A stretch of DNA of 64,000 bases from an uncultured Flavobacteriales bacterium (GTDB taxonomy: Bacteria > Bacteroidota > Bacteroidia > Flavobacteriales_G > Salibacteraceae). Both the position numbers and the translations under genes were made by a program. Positions 36,089 to 44,356 of the stretch are shown piece after piece. The DNA is taken from the NCBI GenBank assembly GCA_905479105.1, contig CAJQLE010000002.1, forward strand, positions 1-64,000. Reading direction: 5' to 3'. Position 1 is the stretch's first letter; every line of letters starts with the position of its first letter. The notes beneath the pieces were generated by a model, which saw nothing but the letters and a program-made list of their open reading frames with translations, did not search any database and was not told where the DNA came from.

Positions 36089-37034
36089 TGCTTTCTGTAG
36101 AAATGCCTTCTGCTTCTGCTTTGTAATTTCTCACTATTCTGTGACGTAATACATTCTTAGCGACTGCTCTTACATCCTCATTGTCAGGAGCATACTTTCC
36201 ACGCAACAAGGCATGACACTTAGCACCCAACACCAAATATTGACTTGCTCTTGGACCGGCACCCCAATTCACAAATTCATTGGTAATATCTGGTGAATAG
36301 TCTTTTCCTGGACGTGTAGCATTGGCCAATTTCACGGCAAAATCAACTACGCCATCAGGCACAGGTACCTTGCGAACGAGTTGTTGGAAATACAATATCT
36401 CTTCGGCACTCATGATATGCTCCAGCTTAACTTGAGTAGTAGAAGTTGTTTGCTTCACAATCGCCACTTCTTCTTCAAACGAAGGATAGTCAACCCAAAT
36501 GTTAAACATGAAACGGTCTAGTTGCGCTTCTGGCAGAGGATAGGTTCCTTCTTGTTCAATAGGGTTTTGCGTTGCCAATACAAAGAATGGAGCATCCAGC
36601 GTGTATCGATTTCCAGCAGCCGTTACAATCCTCTCTTGCATCGCTTCAAGCAATGCACTTTGCGTTTTTGGTGGAGTTCTATTGATCTCATCCGCTAAAA
36701 TAATATTAGCGAAAATTGGTCCTTTAACAAATTTGAAATGACGTGAGTCATCCAAAATTTCAGATCCTATGATGTCTGAAGGCATAAGATCTGGCGTAAA
36801 CTGAATTCGACTAAAGCTTAATCCAAGTACTTCACTCATTGTGTTTACCAAAAGGGTTTTTGCAAGCCCTGGTACACCCACTAATAAACAGTGGCCATTG
36901 CTAAAAATGGAAGTGAGCAATGCATCAATCACTTCATCTTGACCAACAATTACCTTGCTTAATTCTTTCTTTAACAACTTGACTTTTACACCAAAGTCAT
37001 CAGCAGCCTCAACATCGTCCTTATATTCTTTCAT
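36054..37034 (-). CDS. MoxR-family AAA+ ATPase
   Basis: The 326-residue cytosolic ATPase has Walker A GVPGLAKT (residues 53-60), Walker B ILADEINR, the sensor segment FVLATQNPIEQEGTYPLPEA and the lid helical domain (HIMSAEEILYFQQLVRKVPV). MoxR proteins remodel or insert cofactors into partners that usually carry VWA domains. Here no DUF58/VWA partner sits next to it, unlike typical bat operons, so the client is unclear. Confidence 0.93.
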   Translation of the reverse strand: MKEYKDDVEAADDFGVKVKLLKKELSKVIVGQDEVIDALLTSIFSNGHCLLVGVPGLAKTLLVNTMSEVLGLSFSRIQFTPDLMPSDIIGSEILDDSRHFKFVKGPIFANIILADEINRTPPKTQSALLEAMQERIVTAAGNRYTLDAPFFVLATQNPIEQEGTYPLPEAQLDRFMFNIWVDYPSFEEEVAIVKQTTSTTQVKLEHIMSAEEILYFQQLVRKVPVPDGVVDFAVKLANATRPGKDYSPDITNEFVNWGAGPRASQYLVLGAKCHALLRGKYAPDNEDVRAVAKNVLRHRIVRNYKAEAEGISTESIIESLMKIASS

Positions 37035-37136
37035 ACTTATCGTTCAAAGAGCGGTAAAAATAGCAATGCCACGCGAGCATTTTCTTTGTTTAAGATTTTA
37101 TTTAGAATTGAATCAACCAATACCCAATGGGGCGGT

Positions 37137-38486
37137 CTATTTCTTCCTTCTGTTTTGATTTTTATCTCCTCTGGTGAGTGGCTTTTTGTACTTCAAAACA
37201 ATCTCACGTTTATAGCGACTTCCTAAATTCACCTTACTGTTTTTTGCGCTTTTGTCATGAAATGCCGGACCTGGAGCATTTTCACCCGTCAGACTATGAC
37301 CACTGACAATGTTTACTTGCTGTGGCATCTCTTCAGGGATCAACTTCTTTGATATAACTACTTCCTCTGGCAAAGGAAAAATCGCAATTTCTTGGCCCAT
37401 CAAAGTCTCAATCGCTTCTTTGGCGGGAAGTTCCTTTTCAGAGAAAAGTAAGATGGTCTTTCCCATCTCTTCTGCTCTGCCTGTTCTTCCTATGCGGTGC
37501 ATATAATTTTCAGGAAACTTAGGCGTATCAAAATTTATCACGTGGGAAATTTTATCCAAGTCTAATCCACGTGCTATGACATCTGTAGCGATTAATATGC
37601 GGTTTTGCCCGTTGTTGAAGTTCTCAATAGCAGCATTTCGAGTATTTTGAGTTTTGTTCGAGTGGATGATTCCCAACTCAGGACCAAAGTGCTCTAGCAT
37701 TGCCTCTTGCAAGCGATCAGCCATCTTTTTGGTTGGTGCGAAAATGAGCACCTTCGAAAACTCCTTGGCATCATCCAATAAATATTCCAACAAATTGACC
37801 TTTGAGTAGAAGTTTGGAATCTCGTAACTCACTTGAGCGATATTCTCCAGAGGTGTCCCACTAACGGCAATAGAGATTTGTATTGGATCGTAAAAAAAGT
37901 CTTTAATAAGAAGATCAACATCCTCGGTCATTGTGGCTGAAAACATGATGTTCTGTCTTCGCTCGGGAAGCAATTCGAAGATGTTGGTCAATTGAAAAAT
38001 AAATCCCAAATCAAGCATCACATCCACCTCATCAATCACTAGCTTTTTGACACTCTTCAGTGATATCATTCGTGCGATAACCATGTCATATAATCGACCT
38101 GGAGTAGCCACTAAAATGTCAACTCCATCTTTTAAGGTCAGCGCTTGAGTATTGATGTTTGTGCCGCCATATACTCCTATTGTCCGAACGGTAACATATT
38201 TAGAATATAGGGCGATTTGCTCCACTACTTGCTGAACCAATTCACGTGTTGGAACCATTACCAAAACAGTGGGGTTCTTATCGGTTGTGTACTTCATGCT
38301 CTGCAAAATCGGCAGCATGTAAGCGAGTGTTTTACCCGTTCCTGTTTGTGCAATTCCTACTACATTCTTACCCGAAACAATCACGGGAAAAGCCTCTTCC
38401 TGGATCGGTGTAGGCTTAACGAAACCTAAATCATCCAATGCATTGAGCAAGAACTTTGAAGGATTCAATGTCTTAAACATGTTCAT
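37137..38486 (-). CDS. DEAD-box family RNA helicase (DEVD variant)
   Basis: This 449-residue ATP-dependent RNA helicase remodels RNA duplexes or RNPs. The Q motif (KPTPIQEEAFP), Walker A AQTGTGKT (46-53), PTREL, TPGR, SAT (FSATM) and the C-terminal HRIGRTGR motif are all present. Motif II reads DEVD (152-155) where DEAD is standard. Ala is not strictly required, but it is the family norm. The C-terminal tail is basic and lysine/arginine-rich (RYKREIVLKYKKPLTRGDKN), probably for RNA binding. The substrate is not indicated by neighbours. Confidence 0.92.
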   Translation of the reverse strand: MNMFKTLNPSKFLLNALDDLGFVKPTPIQEEAFPVIVSGKNVVGIAQTGTGKTLAYMLPILQSMKYTTDKNPTVLVMVPTRELVQQVVEQIALYSKYVTVRTIGVYGGTNINTQALTLKDGVDILVATPGRLYDMVIARMISLKSVKKLVIDEVDVMLDLGFIFQLTNIFELLPERRQNIMFSATMTEDVDLLIKDFFYDPIQISIAVSGTPLENIAQVSYEIPNFYSKVNLLEYLLDDAKEFSKVLIFAPTKKMADRLQEAMLEHFGPELGIIHSNKTQNTRNAAIENFNNGQNRILIATDVIARGLDLDKISHVINFDTPKFPENYMHRIGRTGRAEEMGKTILLFSEKELPAKEAIETLMGQEIAIFPLPEEVVISKKLIPEEMPQQVNIVSGHSLTGENAPGPAFHDKSAKNSKVNLGSRYKREIVLKYKKPLTRGDKNQNRRKK

Positions 38487-38552
38487 GCGGTAAAGGTAGC
38501 CTCAATTAATGAACACAGAGCCATCAGAATTGACGATATAAACGCATGCCTA

Positions 38553-39257
38553 TTAGAAGTAAAAATGGATTCTCTCTTTGAATTCACCGAGGTATCGCTC
38601 CCGATTGAAACTGTAAAATTTAGGCGGCCTTCCGATAAAATCCTTTTCATGTTTGATCTCTCCAGTAGGATAAATCAAATCACTTTTTCGGATCATCTTT
38701 CTGAAGTTCGGTGAATCCAGTTCAGTATCAAACGCTAAATCATAGATCCTTTTTACGTCAGACAAAATGAATTTCTTTGGCAATATTTCAAACACAGTTG
38801 GGTGCCTTAGTAATCCTTTTCTAAAGCGTTTCAACACAGATTTTAAGATTCGATCGTGATCAAAACACAAACCAGAAACTTCGTAAGCATTGCGCCAGCT
38901 TAGTCCTTCAGCGAGCGGTTCGTTGAACTTTTCAAAATGAATCAATCCGTAATAAGCAAAAGAAATCACACGCCCCATAGGATGACGATTTACATCTGAA
39001 AATGCCTTTAATTGCTTTTTATAGAATTCGTTTGTACCGATAAGATCCGTCATGAAGTTATTCATAGCTTGGTCTGTGTCCTCAATCGGTAATATTAGTT
39101 TACCCGGAAGACCTAATTCTCCTTCATGGGGCGGCTCGTTTTTTTCTTGAAGTAAAACCTTTAGCTCATCATCTATAAAGGTGATCAAAACCATGTCAAT
39201 AGAAAATGCTCCTCTAAAGAAGTGGTCTACAGGAATGGTGGTGATCGGGTTTATCAT
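38553..39257 (-). CDS. NrtR/AraR-like transcriptional regulator with degenerate Nudix domain
   Basis: The 234-residue protein has an N-terminal Nudix-fold domain (residues 15-150) and a C-terminal winged-helix domain (GLLRHPTVFEILPKKFILSD, MIRKSDLIYPTGEIKHE). The Nudix box is lost. Where REUXEEXGU is expected the sequence is NNFMTDLIGTNE (residues 66-77). Hydrolysis is therefore unlikely, and the domain probably senses a ligand. NrtR proteins control NAD genes, and the related AraR controls arabinose genes in Bacteroidetes. The target here is not visible. Confidence 0.85.
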   Translation of the reverse strand: MINPITTIPVDHFFRGAFSIDMVLITFIDDELKVLLQEKNEPPHEGELGLPGKLILPIEDTDQAMNNFMTDLIGTNEFYKKQLKAFSDVNRHPMGRVISFAYYGLIHFEKFNEPLAEGLSWRNAYEVSGLCFDHDRILKSVLKRFRKGLLRHPTVFEILPKKFILSDVKRIYDLAFDTELDSPNFRKMIRKSDLIYPTGEIKHEKDFIGRPPKFYSFNRERYLGEFKERIHFYF

Positions 39258-39472
39258 ATTCTTAATTACAATGATGCATTCAGTATATTTATAATCCGCA
39301 AAATTATTTTCTAAGCTTCAATTAATGGTGATAACACAATTAATTGTTGTACTATTTACGGTATCAATAATTATCATAGGCTCAATGTGGTAATTATTCA
39401 AATTTTAATGAGTCAGAGAGAATGAAACTAACGGATTGATAAAGTCTAAACTTCCATTTTAAATCAAACTAT

Positions 39473-39856
39473 ATGGCATCATTTACAATCAAAAAACAAT
39501 TCAAGGTTTCTGCTAAAACTCTCTATGAGTCATTATTGGACTCAACGAGGCATTCGGAAATGACTGGAGGCACCGCAGAATGTTCACAGAAAGAAAATGA
39601 GTCATTTACTGCTTGGGACGGTTATATCAGTGGCAAAAATCTAAGACTTATACCACACCAGCAAGTAATGCAGTCATGGAGAACCACAGAGTTTGATGAT
39701 AAGGATTCAGATTCAATTCTTGAAATTGAGTTTAATGAAAACAAAGCTGGCTGTGAAATGATTATAAAGCACAGTCATATTCCTGATGGACAATCAGATT
39801 ATAAGAAAGGATGGGAGGAACATTACTTTGAGCCGATGACAGAATATTTCGAATAA
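39473..39856 (+). CDS. SRPBCC/AHSA1-domain protein
   Basis: This 127-residue single-domain protein starts MASFTIKKQFKVSAKTLYES and shows the helix-grip pattern of the SRPBCC superfamily, close to the activator-of-Hsp90-ATPase homologue 1 subfamily (TGGTAECSQKENESFTAWDG, YISGKNLRLIPHQQVMQSW, GWEEHYFEPMTEYF). It lacks a signal peptide. It may bind a hydrophobic ligand; AHSA1 homologues in bacteria have no fixed function. It lies a few kb from htpG, an Hsp90, but not in the same unit. Confidence 0.8.
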   Translation: MASFTIKKQFKVSAKTLYESLLDSTRHSEMTGGTAECSQKENESFTAWDGYISGKNLRLIPHQQVMQSWRTTEFDDKDSDSILEIEFNENKAGCEMIIKHSHIPDGQSDYKKGWEEHYFEPMTEYFE

Positions 39857-39889
39857 AACCAATCGAAAAGCATTTTTTTTAACGACCCT

Positions 39890-40369
39890 CTAACCTATGA
39901 GCTTTGCAATGTCCGACTCAATCTTTATTGGTTCGGTATTCGGTGAATAGCGTTTGAATGGCTTGCCATCAGAATCTACCAAGAATTTTGTAAAATTCCA
40001 CTTGATTCTGTTACCTAAAAAGCCACCTTTCAATTCACCTTTTAAATAGACGAAAATGGGGTGCGTATTCTTCCCATTTACATCAATCTTCTCCGTCAGT
40101 TGAAAGGTAACACCATGATTGATCTTGCATACTTCAGTCATCGTTTCATTCGTTTCTGGCTCTTGATTGAAAAACTGTGCTGATGGAATACCAATAACTA
40201 CCAATCCTTTTTCCTTGTATTGCTCATGAAGCTTTTCAAGACCATCAAACTGAGGCGCCAACCCGCACTTCGTAGCAGTATTTACAATAAGTATCACTTT
40301 TCCTTTGTAAGATTCCATTGAAACCTCTTCTCCACTCGGTTTCCTATAGCTCAAGTCGTAAATATTCAT
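39890..40369 (-). CDS. Glutathione-peroxidase family thiol peroxidase
   Basis: From the ATG at 40369 (a TTG lies 15 nt upstream) the product is 159 residues and has no signal peptide. The peroxidatic Cys is C35 (NTATKCGLAP). The Gln and Trp of the catalytic tetrad are in IPSAQFFNQEPE (Q65) and IKWNFTKFLVD. The usual PCNQFGGQEP sequence is changed to PSAQFFNQEP, so the non-peroxidatic Cys often found there is absent. These Cys-type enzymes reduce peroxides with thioredoxin. The role is probably oxidative stress defence. Confidence 0.9.
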   Translation of the reverse strand: MNIYDLSYRKPSGEEVSMESYKGKVILIVNTATKCGLAPQFDGLEKLHEQYKEKGLVVIGIPSAQFFNQEPETNETMTEVCKINHGVTFQLTEKIDVNGKNTHPIFVYLKGELKGGFLGNRIKWNFTKFLVDSDGKPFKRYSPNTEPIKIESDIAKLIG

Positions 40370-40423
40370 AGTTGGTATTTGCAAGGATTAAACAGCTTTT
40401 TGACTTTTATGTTTCAATTGCAT

Positions 40424-41269
40424 TTATGGAAATGGAATATATGTTTTATCTCCGGGAACTTTAGGGAATTTCTTTGATTGCCATTCTTGTTTTGCTTGTT
40501 CTAATCGCTCTTTGCTATGTGAAACAAAGTTCCACATTAAAAACCGCTCTTCAGGGAATGGCTCTCCGCCAAACAATAGAAGTTGAGTATGCGCCTTTAA
40601 GTCAAGAGTGCACTCATCCTCCGTTTTAGAAATGAGCATTTCTCCTGCTTCAATGATTTCGCCATCATCTACTACCTTCCCTTTTACTACCACTATGGCT
40701 ATTTCACCTTTTACCTGTCCAGCTAAATCAAGCTTAGAGTCTGATTCAGCTTTCACGTCAATCATAAATAATTCTGAGTAGACTTTTAACGGTGATTTCA
40801 TTCCAAAAGCTTCACCTGCGACCAACCTTACTGTTAAACCATTTGCATGCATCGAAGGCAAACTGGTTTTATCAAAGAATTGAAAATGTGGTTGAATTTC
40901 TTCTTTATCAATTGGCATAGCAACCCACACTTGATAGCCATGCATTGTGCGCGTTTGCCCATCGCGCCAATCATCTGGAATGCGCTCGGTATGTGTTACT
41001 CCTTTCCCCGCGGTCATGAACCCAACGTCACCTGCGCTTATCCGCTGAACAGCTCCTGTACTATCTCGATGCATAATAGTCCCTTCAAACAAATAAGTCA
41101 GCGTAGACAAGCCAACGTGTGGATGCTGATCAACATCCATATAACGTCCTTCCTTTACCTCAGAAGGCCCCATATGATCAATGAATGTGGAAAGGTCCAA
41201 CTTGTCTTTTCTTGGCAATAGGCAGCAGTCTTCCCACCATGAAATTGCCAATATCCCTGGTACGCTCAT
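40424..41269 (-). CDS. Pirin family protein
   Basis: This 281-residue bicupin protein carries the N-terminal metal-binding residues of pirins in DVDQHPHVGLSTLTYLFEG and MTAGKGVTHTERIP, with the aromatic-rich HGYQVWVAMP segment. Bacterial pirins can be quercetin dioxygenases or regulators; the substrate is not known here. It lies downstream on the minus strand from a divergent DUF1853 gene, 74 nt away. Confidence 0.9.
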   Translation of the reverse strand: MSVPGILAISWWEDCCLLPRKDKLDLSTFIDHMGPSEVKEGRYMDVDQHPHVGLSTLTYLFEGTIMHRDSTGAVQRISAGDVGFMTAGKGVTHTERIPDDWRDGQTRTMHGYQVWVAMPIDKEEIQPHFQFFDKTSLPSMHANGLTVRLVAGEAFGMKSPLKVYSELFMIDVKAESDSKLDLAGQVKGEIAIVVVKGKVVDDGEIIEAGEMLISKTEDECTLDLKAHTQLLLFGGEPFPEERFLMWNFVSHSKERLEQAKQEWQSKKFPKVPGDKTYIPFP

Positions 41270-41343
41270 TGACGCGAAGCTTATTGTTCATGCATCAAAT
41301 CTAAAACACTCAACTGATTTGTTTAACTTGACATCTTAATAAT

Positions 41344-42174
41344 TTGCTTATTCAAGTGTTCACTCCTGAAGAAGAAATATGGCTCCAATTCTTGGGCTTT
41401 CTGTCAGCCGCATCACCATTGGATGTGCGCATTGATGATGTGGACAATTTCATTATTGAATCGGATAAAATCTCAAGTCACTATGATGAAGCGATCAATG
41501 ATTCATTGATGTTAGGCAAGAGAGCTGAACGTTTCTTAAGCCACTTTTTAAAACATCATCCAAAATATCAAATCCTTGCTGAAAACATTCAAATCATAGA
41601 TCAAAAAGAGACCATTGGAGAATTGGACTTTCTTATCCAGCATCAAGAAAAAGGCTTGTTGCACCTTGAATTAGCCTGTAAGTTTTATCTTTTTAATCCC
41701 AGCGCTTCAAGGAAAGAAGAGGTTTGGTGTGGCCCAAATAATCGTGATTTTTTAAGCTTAAAAAAACAAAAGCTTCAAGAGCATCAGTTTCCTTTACTCT
41801 TTGATGATAGAACTCGAACAGTTTTGCGCACTCTGAATATTGATCCAACAGCATGCAAACAAACGCTACTCTTTCAGAATTTTAGTTTTTTGCCAATGGG
41901 TCATAAGGGCGAGCAGGACAATGTGAATACAACTAATCAGGCTGGAGTTTGGTTGACTGAAACGATATTTAATTCATTGAGCTTCGATAGAGAACTCTTC
42001 TTTCTACCAAAAAAGACAAATTGGCTCATAGATCCTATTTACAATAGAGAGTGGCACACTTTCGATTCTGTAAAGTCATCGGTATTAGATCATCTTGAAA
42101 AGAAAAACTCACCGATGCTTTGGGTACTCTATCCTAACGGACAAACCGAGCGATGGTTTGTGGTTTGGTGGTAA
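41344..42174 (+). CDS. DUF1853 family protein
   Basis: The 276-residue protein has family hallmarks. LGKRAERFLSHFLKHHPKYQ is followed by an ENIQIIDQKETIGELDFLIQ motif, resembling a PD-(D/E)xK nuclease-like core, then HLELACKFYLFNP and a C-terminal region ending in WVLYPNGQTERWFVVWW. The function of DUF1853 is unknown; a nuclease-like fold is inferred from the E..D.....E.K spacing. The start is a TTG at 41344; a GTG at 41356 is possible. Confidence 0.8.
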   Translation: MLIQVFTPEEEIWLQFLGFLSAASPLDVRIDDVDNFIIESDKISSHYDEAINDSLMLGKRAERFLSHFLKHHPKYQILAENIQIIDQKETIGELDFLIQHQEKGLLHLELACKFYLFNPSASRKEEVWCGPNNRDFLSLKKQKLQEHQFPLLFDDRTRTVLRTLNIDPTACKQTLLFQNFSFLPMGHKGEQDNVNTTNQAGVWLTETIFNSLSFDRELFFLPKKTNWLIDPIYNREWHTFDSVKSSVLDHLEKKNSPMLWVLYPNGQTERWFVVWW

Positions 42175-42175
42175 T

Positions 42176-42211
42176 AAAAAAAGCCCTCAGCTTAGTTGCC
42201 AAGGGCTTTTT
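42176..42211. terminator. Bidirectional terminator between DUF1853 gene and htpG
   Basis: AAAGCCCT/AGGGCTTT form an 8-bp stem around a 14-nt loop, flanked by A and T runs. It lies 2 nt after the DUF1853 stop and about 20 nt from the htpG stop. Confidence 0.85.
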
Positions 42212-42232
42212 ATTAATTCGATTTACAATTGT

Positions 42233-44125
42233 TTAGTCGATCAAACTCACACTTCTTTCAATAAAAGCAGTAAGCTTTTCGCCTTTCAACAATCCTTTTG
42301 AAAGCATAGCAAGGTCTGCGGCTTGTTTTGCCATTTGCTGCTTTTTATCTGCATTCTCTTCCAACAATATTTTTGAAATAAGAGGGTGATTGCTATTGAC
42401 GACTAAATTGAATGAGTCCGGCATGTTGCCCATTCCCATCATTCCGCCACCAACTTCCGCTTGCTCCTTCATTCGTCTCATGAATTCACTTTGAGTAATC
42501 ATCATGGGTGGATCAGTTTCATCTAAGCTTTCAAACTGAATACTGAATTTATCCTTTTCAATGATATTTTGAATAACTGGAGTCAGAGCATTCTTTTGAT
42601 CTTCAGACAAATTGCTTTCAACTGCATCTGCTTTTGGAATCAGCTTCTCTAATGCATCAGCATCAACGCGCTTGAATTGAACCTTCTCCATTTTCATTTC
42701 AAACTGCTGCACTAAGTGCGATGTCAAAGGAGTATTCATCTCTAGAACATCATATCCCTTTTTGTTTGCCTTTACAATCAAACTATGCTGCGCTTCAGCA
42801 TCGTTGGTATAGAGCATAATTAGATTTCCGTCCTTATCAGTTTGCTTCTCTTTAATCTGCTCTTTGTACTCATCAAATGTTTTAAATGCATCGCTTGTAT
42901 TCTTGAGCAAATAAGTAGGTTGAATGCGCTCGTAGAATTTCTCATCGGTAAGCAAACCATAATCCATAAACACTTGCATGTCTGGCCACTTCTTCTCAAA
43001 GTCTTCACGGTCATTCTTAAACATCTCCGCAAGTTTGTCAGCTACCTTCTTTGAAATGTGACTGCTTATCTTTTTAACATTAGAATCACTTTGCAAGTAA
43101 CTGCGGCTAACATTCAAAGGAATATCGGGAGAGTCAATTACACCATGAAGTAAAGTCAAGAACTCAGGAACAACATTTTCAACGGAATCAGTAATAAAGA
43201 CTTGATTGCTGTAGAGTTGAATTTTATTCTTCGATAACTCAACCTTATGCTTCGCCAATTTTGGGAAATACAGCACTCCAGTCAAGTTAAACGGATAGTC
43301 AACATTGATATGAATATTAAACAAAGGCTCTTCAAAGGTCATTGGATATAACTCCTTGTAAAACGCTGAGTAATCTTCAGCTGAAAGCTCGGTTGGTTGC
43401 TTCTTCCAAAGCGGGTTTGGATTGTTGATGATGTTATCAACTGCCTTCTTTATTTGCTTTACGTTTCCCTTGTCGTCCTTCTCTCCACTTGGATCATCTT
43501 CGTATTCATCCTTAGTACCAAACTTTATTGCTACTGGTAAGAACTTACAATACTTTTCAAGTATCCTGGAAATTCTGGCCTCTTCAGTAAATTCAATGGA
43601 TTCTTCATCAATGTGAAGAATTATCTCCGTTCCTCTTTCTGTTTTCTTCGACTTGGTAACTGTAAATTCTGGGCTACCATCACATACCCACTTTACGGCT
43701 GATTCATCTTTCCAGCTTTTAGTGATTACCTCAACTTTCTTAGACACCATAAAGGCACTGTAAAAACCAAGTCCAAAATGACCAATTATACCAGCATCAT
43801 CTACTTTACCCTCATACTTTTCTAGAAACTCGGAAGCTCCAGAAAACGCAACTTGATTCAAGTACTTCTCAACTTCTTCTTGCGTCATACCGATTCCTTT
43901 ATCGATGATATGCAAGGTTTTCTTCTTTTCGTCAAGCTTAATTTCAATTGTTATATCACCAAGATCAGTTGGTCCTTCTCCCATTCTGGAAAGAGCTTTC
44001 AATTTCGAAGTCGCGTCAACGGCATTCGATACTAACTCTCTCAGAAATATTTCATGATCCGAGTAAAGGAACTTTTTGATTATGGGAAAAATATTTTCCG
44101 CCTGAACATTAATGGTACCCTTCAT
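42233..44125 (-). CDS. htpG: Molecular chaperone HtpG (Hsp90)
   Basis: This ATP-dependent dimeric chaperone is full length at 630 residues. The N-terminal ATPase has the GHKL residues in FLYSDHEIFLRELVSNAVDA, the DKGIGMTQEEVEKYL box and GHFGLGFYSAFMV. The middle and C-terminal dimerisation domains are present up to the last helices. The tail ends SVSLID without an MEEVD motif, as in bacteria. The gene stands alone with a terminator after it. The 230-nt upstream spacer was not found to contain a clear heat-shock element. Confidence 0.96.
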   Translation of the reverse strand: MKGTINVQAENIFPIIKKFLYSDHEIFLRELVSNAVDATSKLKALSRMGEGPTDLGDITIEIKLDEKKKTLHIIDKGIGMTQEEVEKYLNQVAFSGASEFLEKYEGKVDDAGIIGHFGLGFYSAFMVSKKVEVITKSWKDESAVKWVCDGSPEFTVTKSKKTERGTEIILHIDEESIEFTEEARISRILEKYCKFLPVAIKFGTKDEYEDDPSGEKDDKGNVKQIKKAVDNIINNPNPLWKKQPTELSAEDYSAFYKELYPMTFEEPLFNIHINVDYPFNLTGVLYFPKLAKHKVELSKNKIQLYSNQVFITDSVENVVPEFLTLLHGVIDSPDIPLNVSRSYLQSDSNVKKISSHISKKVADKLAEMFKNDREDFEKKWPDMQVFMDYGLLTDEKFYERIQPTYLLKNTSDAFKTFDEYKEQIKEKQTDKDGNLIMLYTNDAEAQHSLIVKANKKGYDVLEMNTPLTSHLVQQFEMKMEKVQFKRVDADALEKLIPKADAVESNLSEDQKNALTPVIQNIIEKDKFSIQFESLDETDPPMMITQSEFMRRMKEQAEVGGGMMGMGNMPDSFNLVVNSNHPLISKILLEENADKKQQMAKQAADLAMLSKGLLKGEKLTAFIERSVSLID

Positions 44126-44356
44126 AGCTTTCCAATTTTTAGTTTACTCTAATTCTTTCAATTTCTATCGTTGGTAGAAAAATCTCTACCATTCATCGAG
44201 TTCTGCATAAGTCAAAGGGTATGCCAGCCATAAAAAACTGACATTATGACAAGCTTAATTTTCCAAGATGTGACAAATCTTGTATGCCTGAAAACCATTA
44301 ACATGAACTTTAAAGACTATTGAAAGTTATATTTGGAGAACCTAATTAAACTTTTC

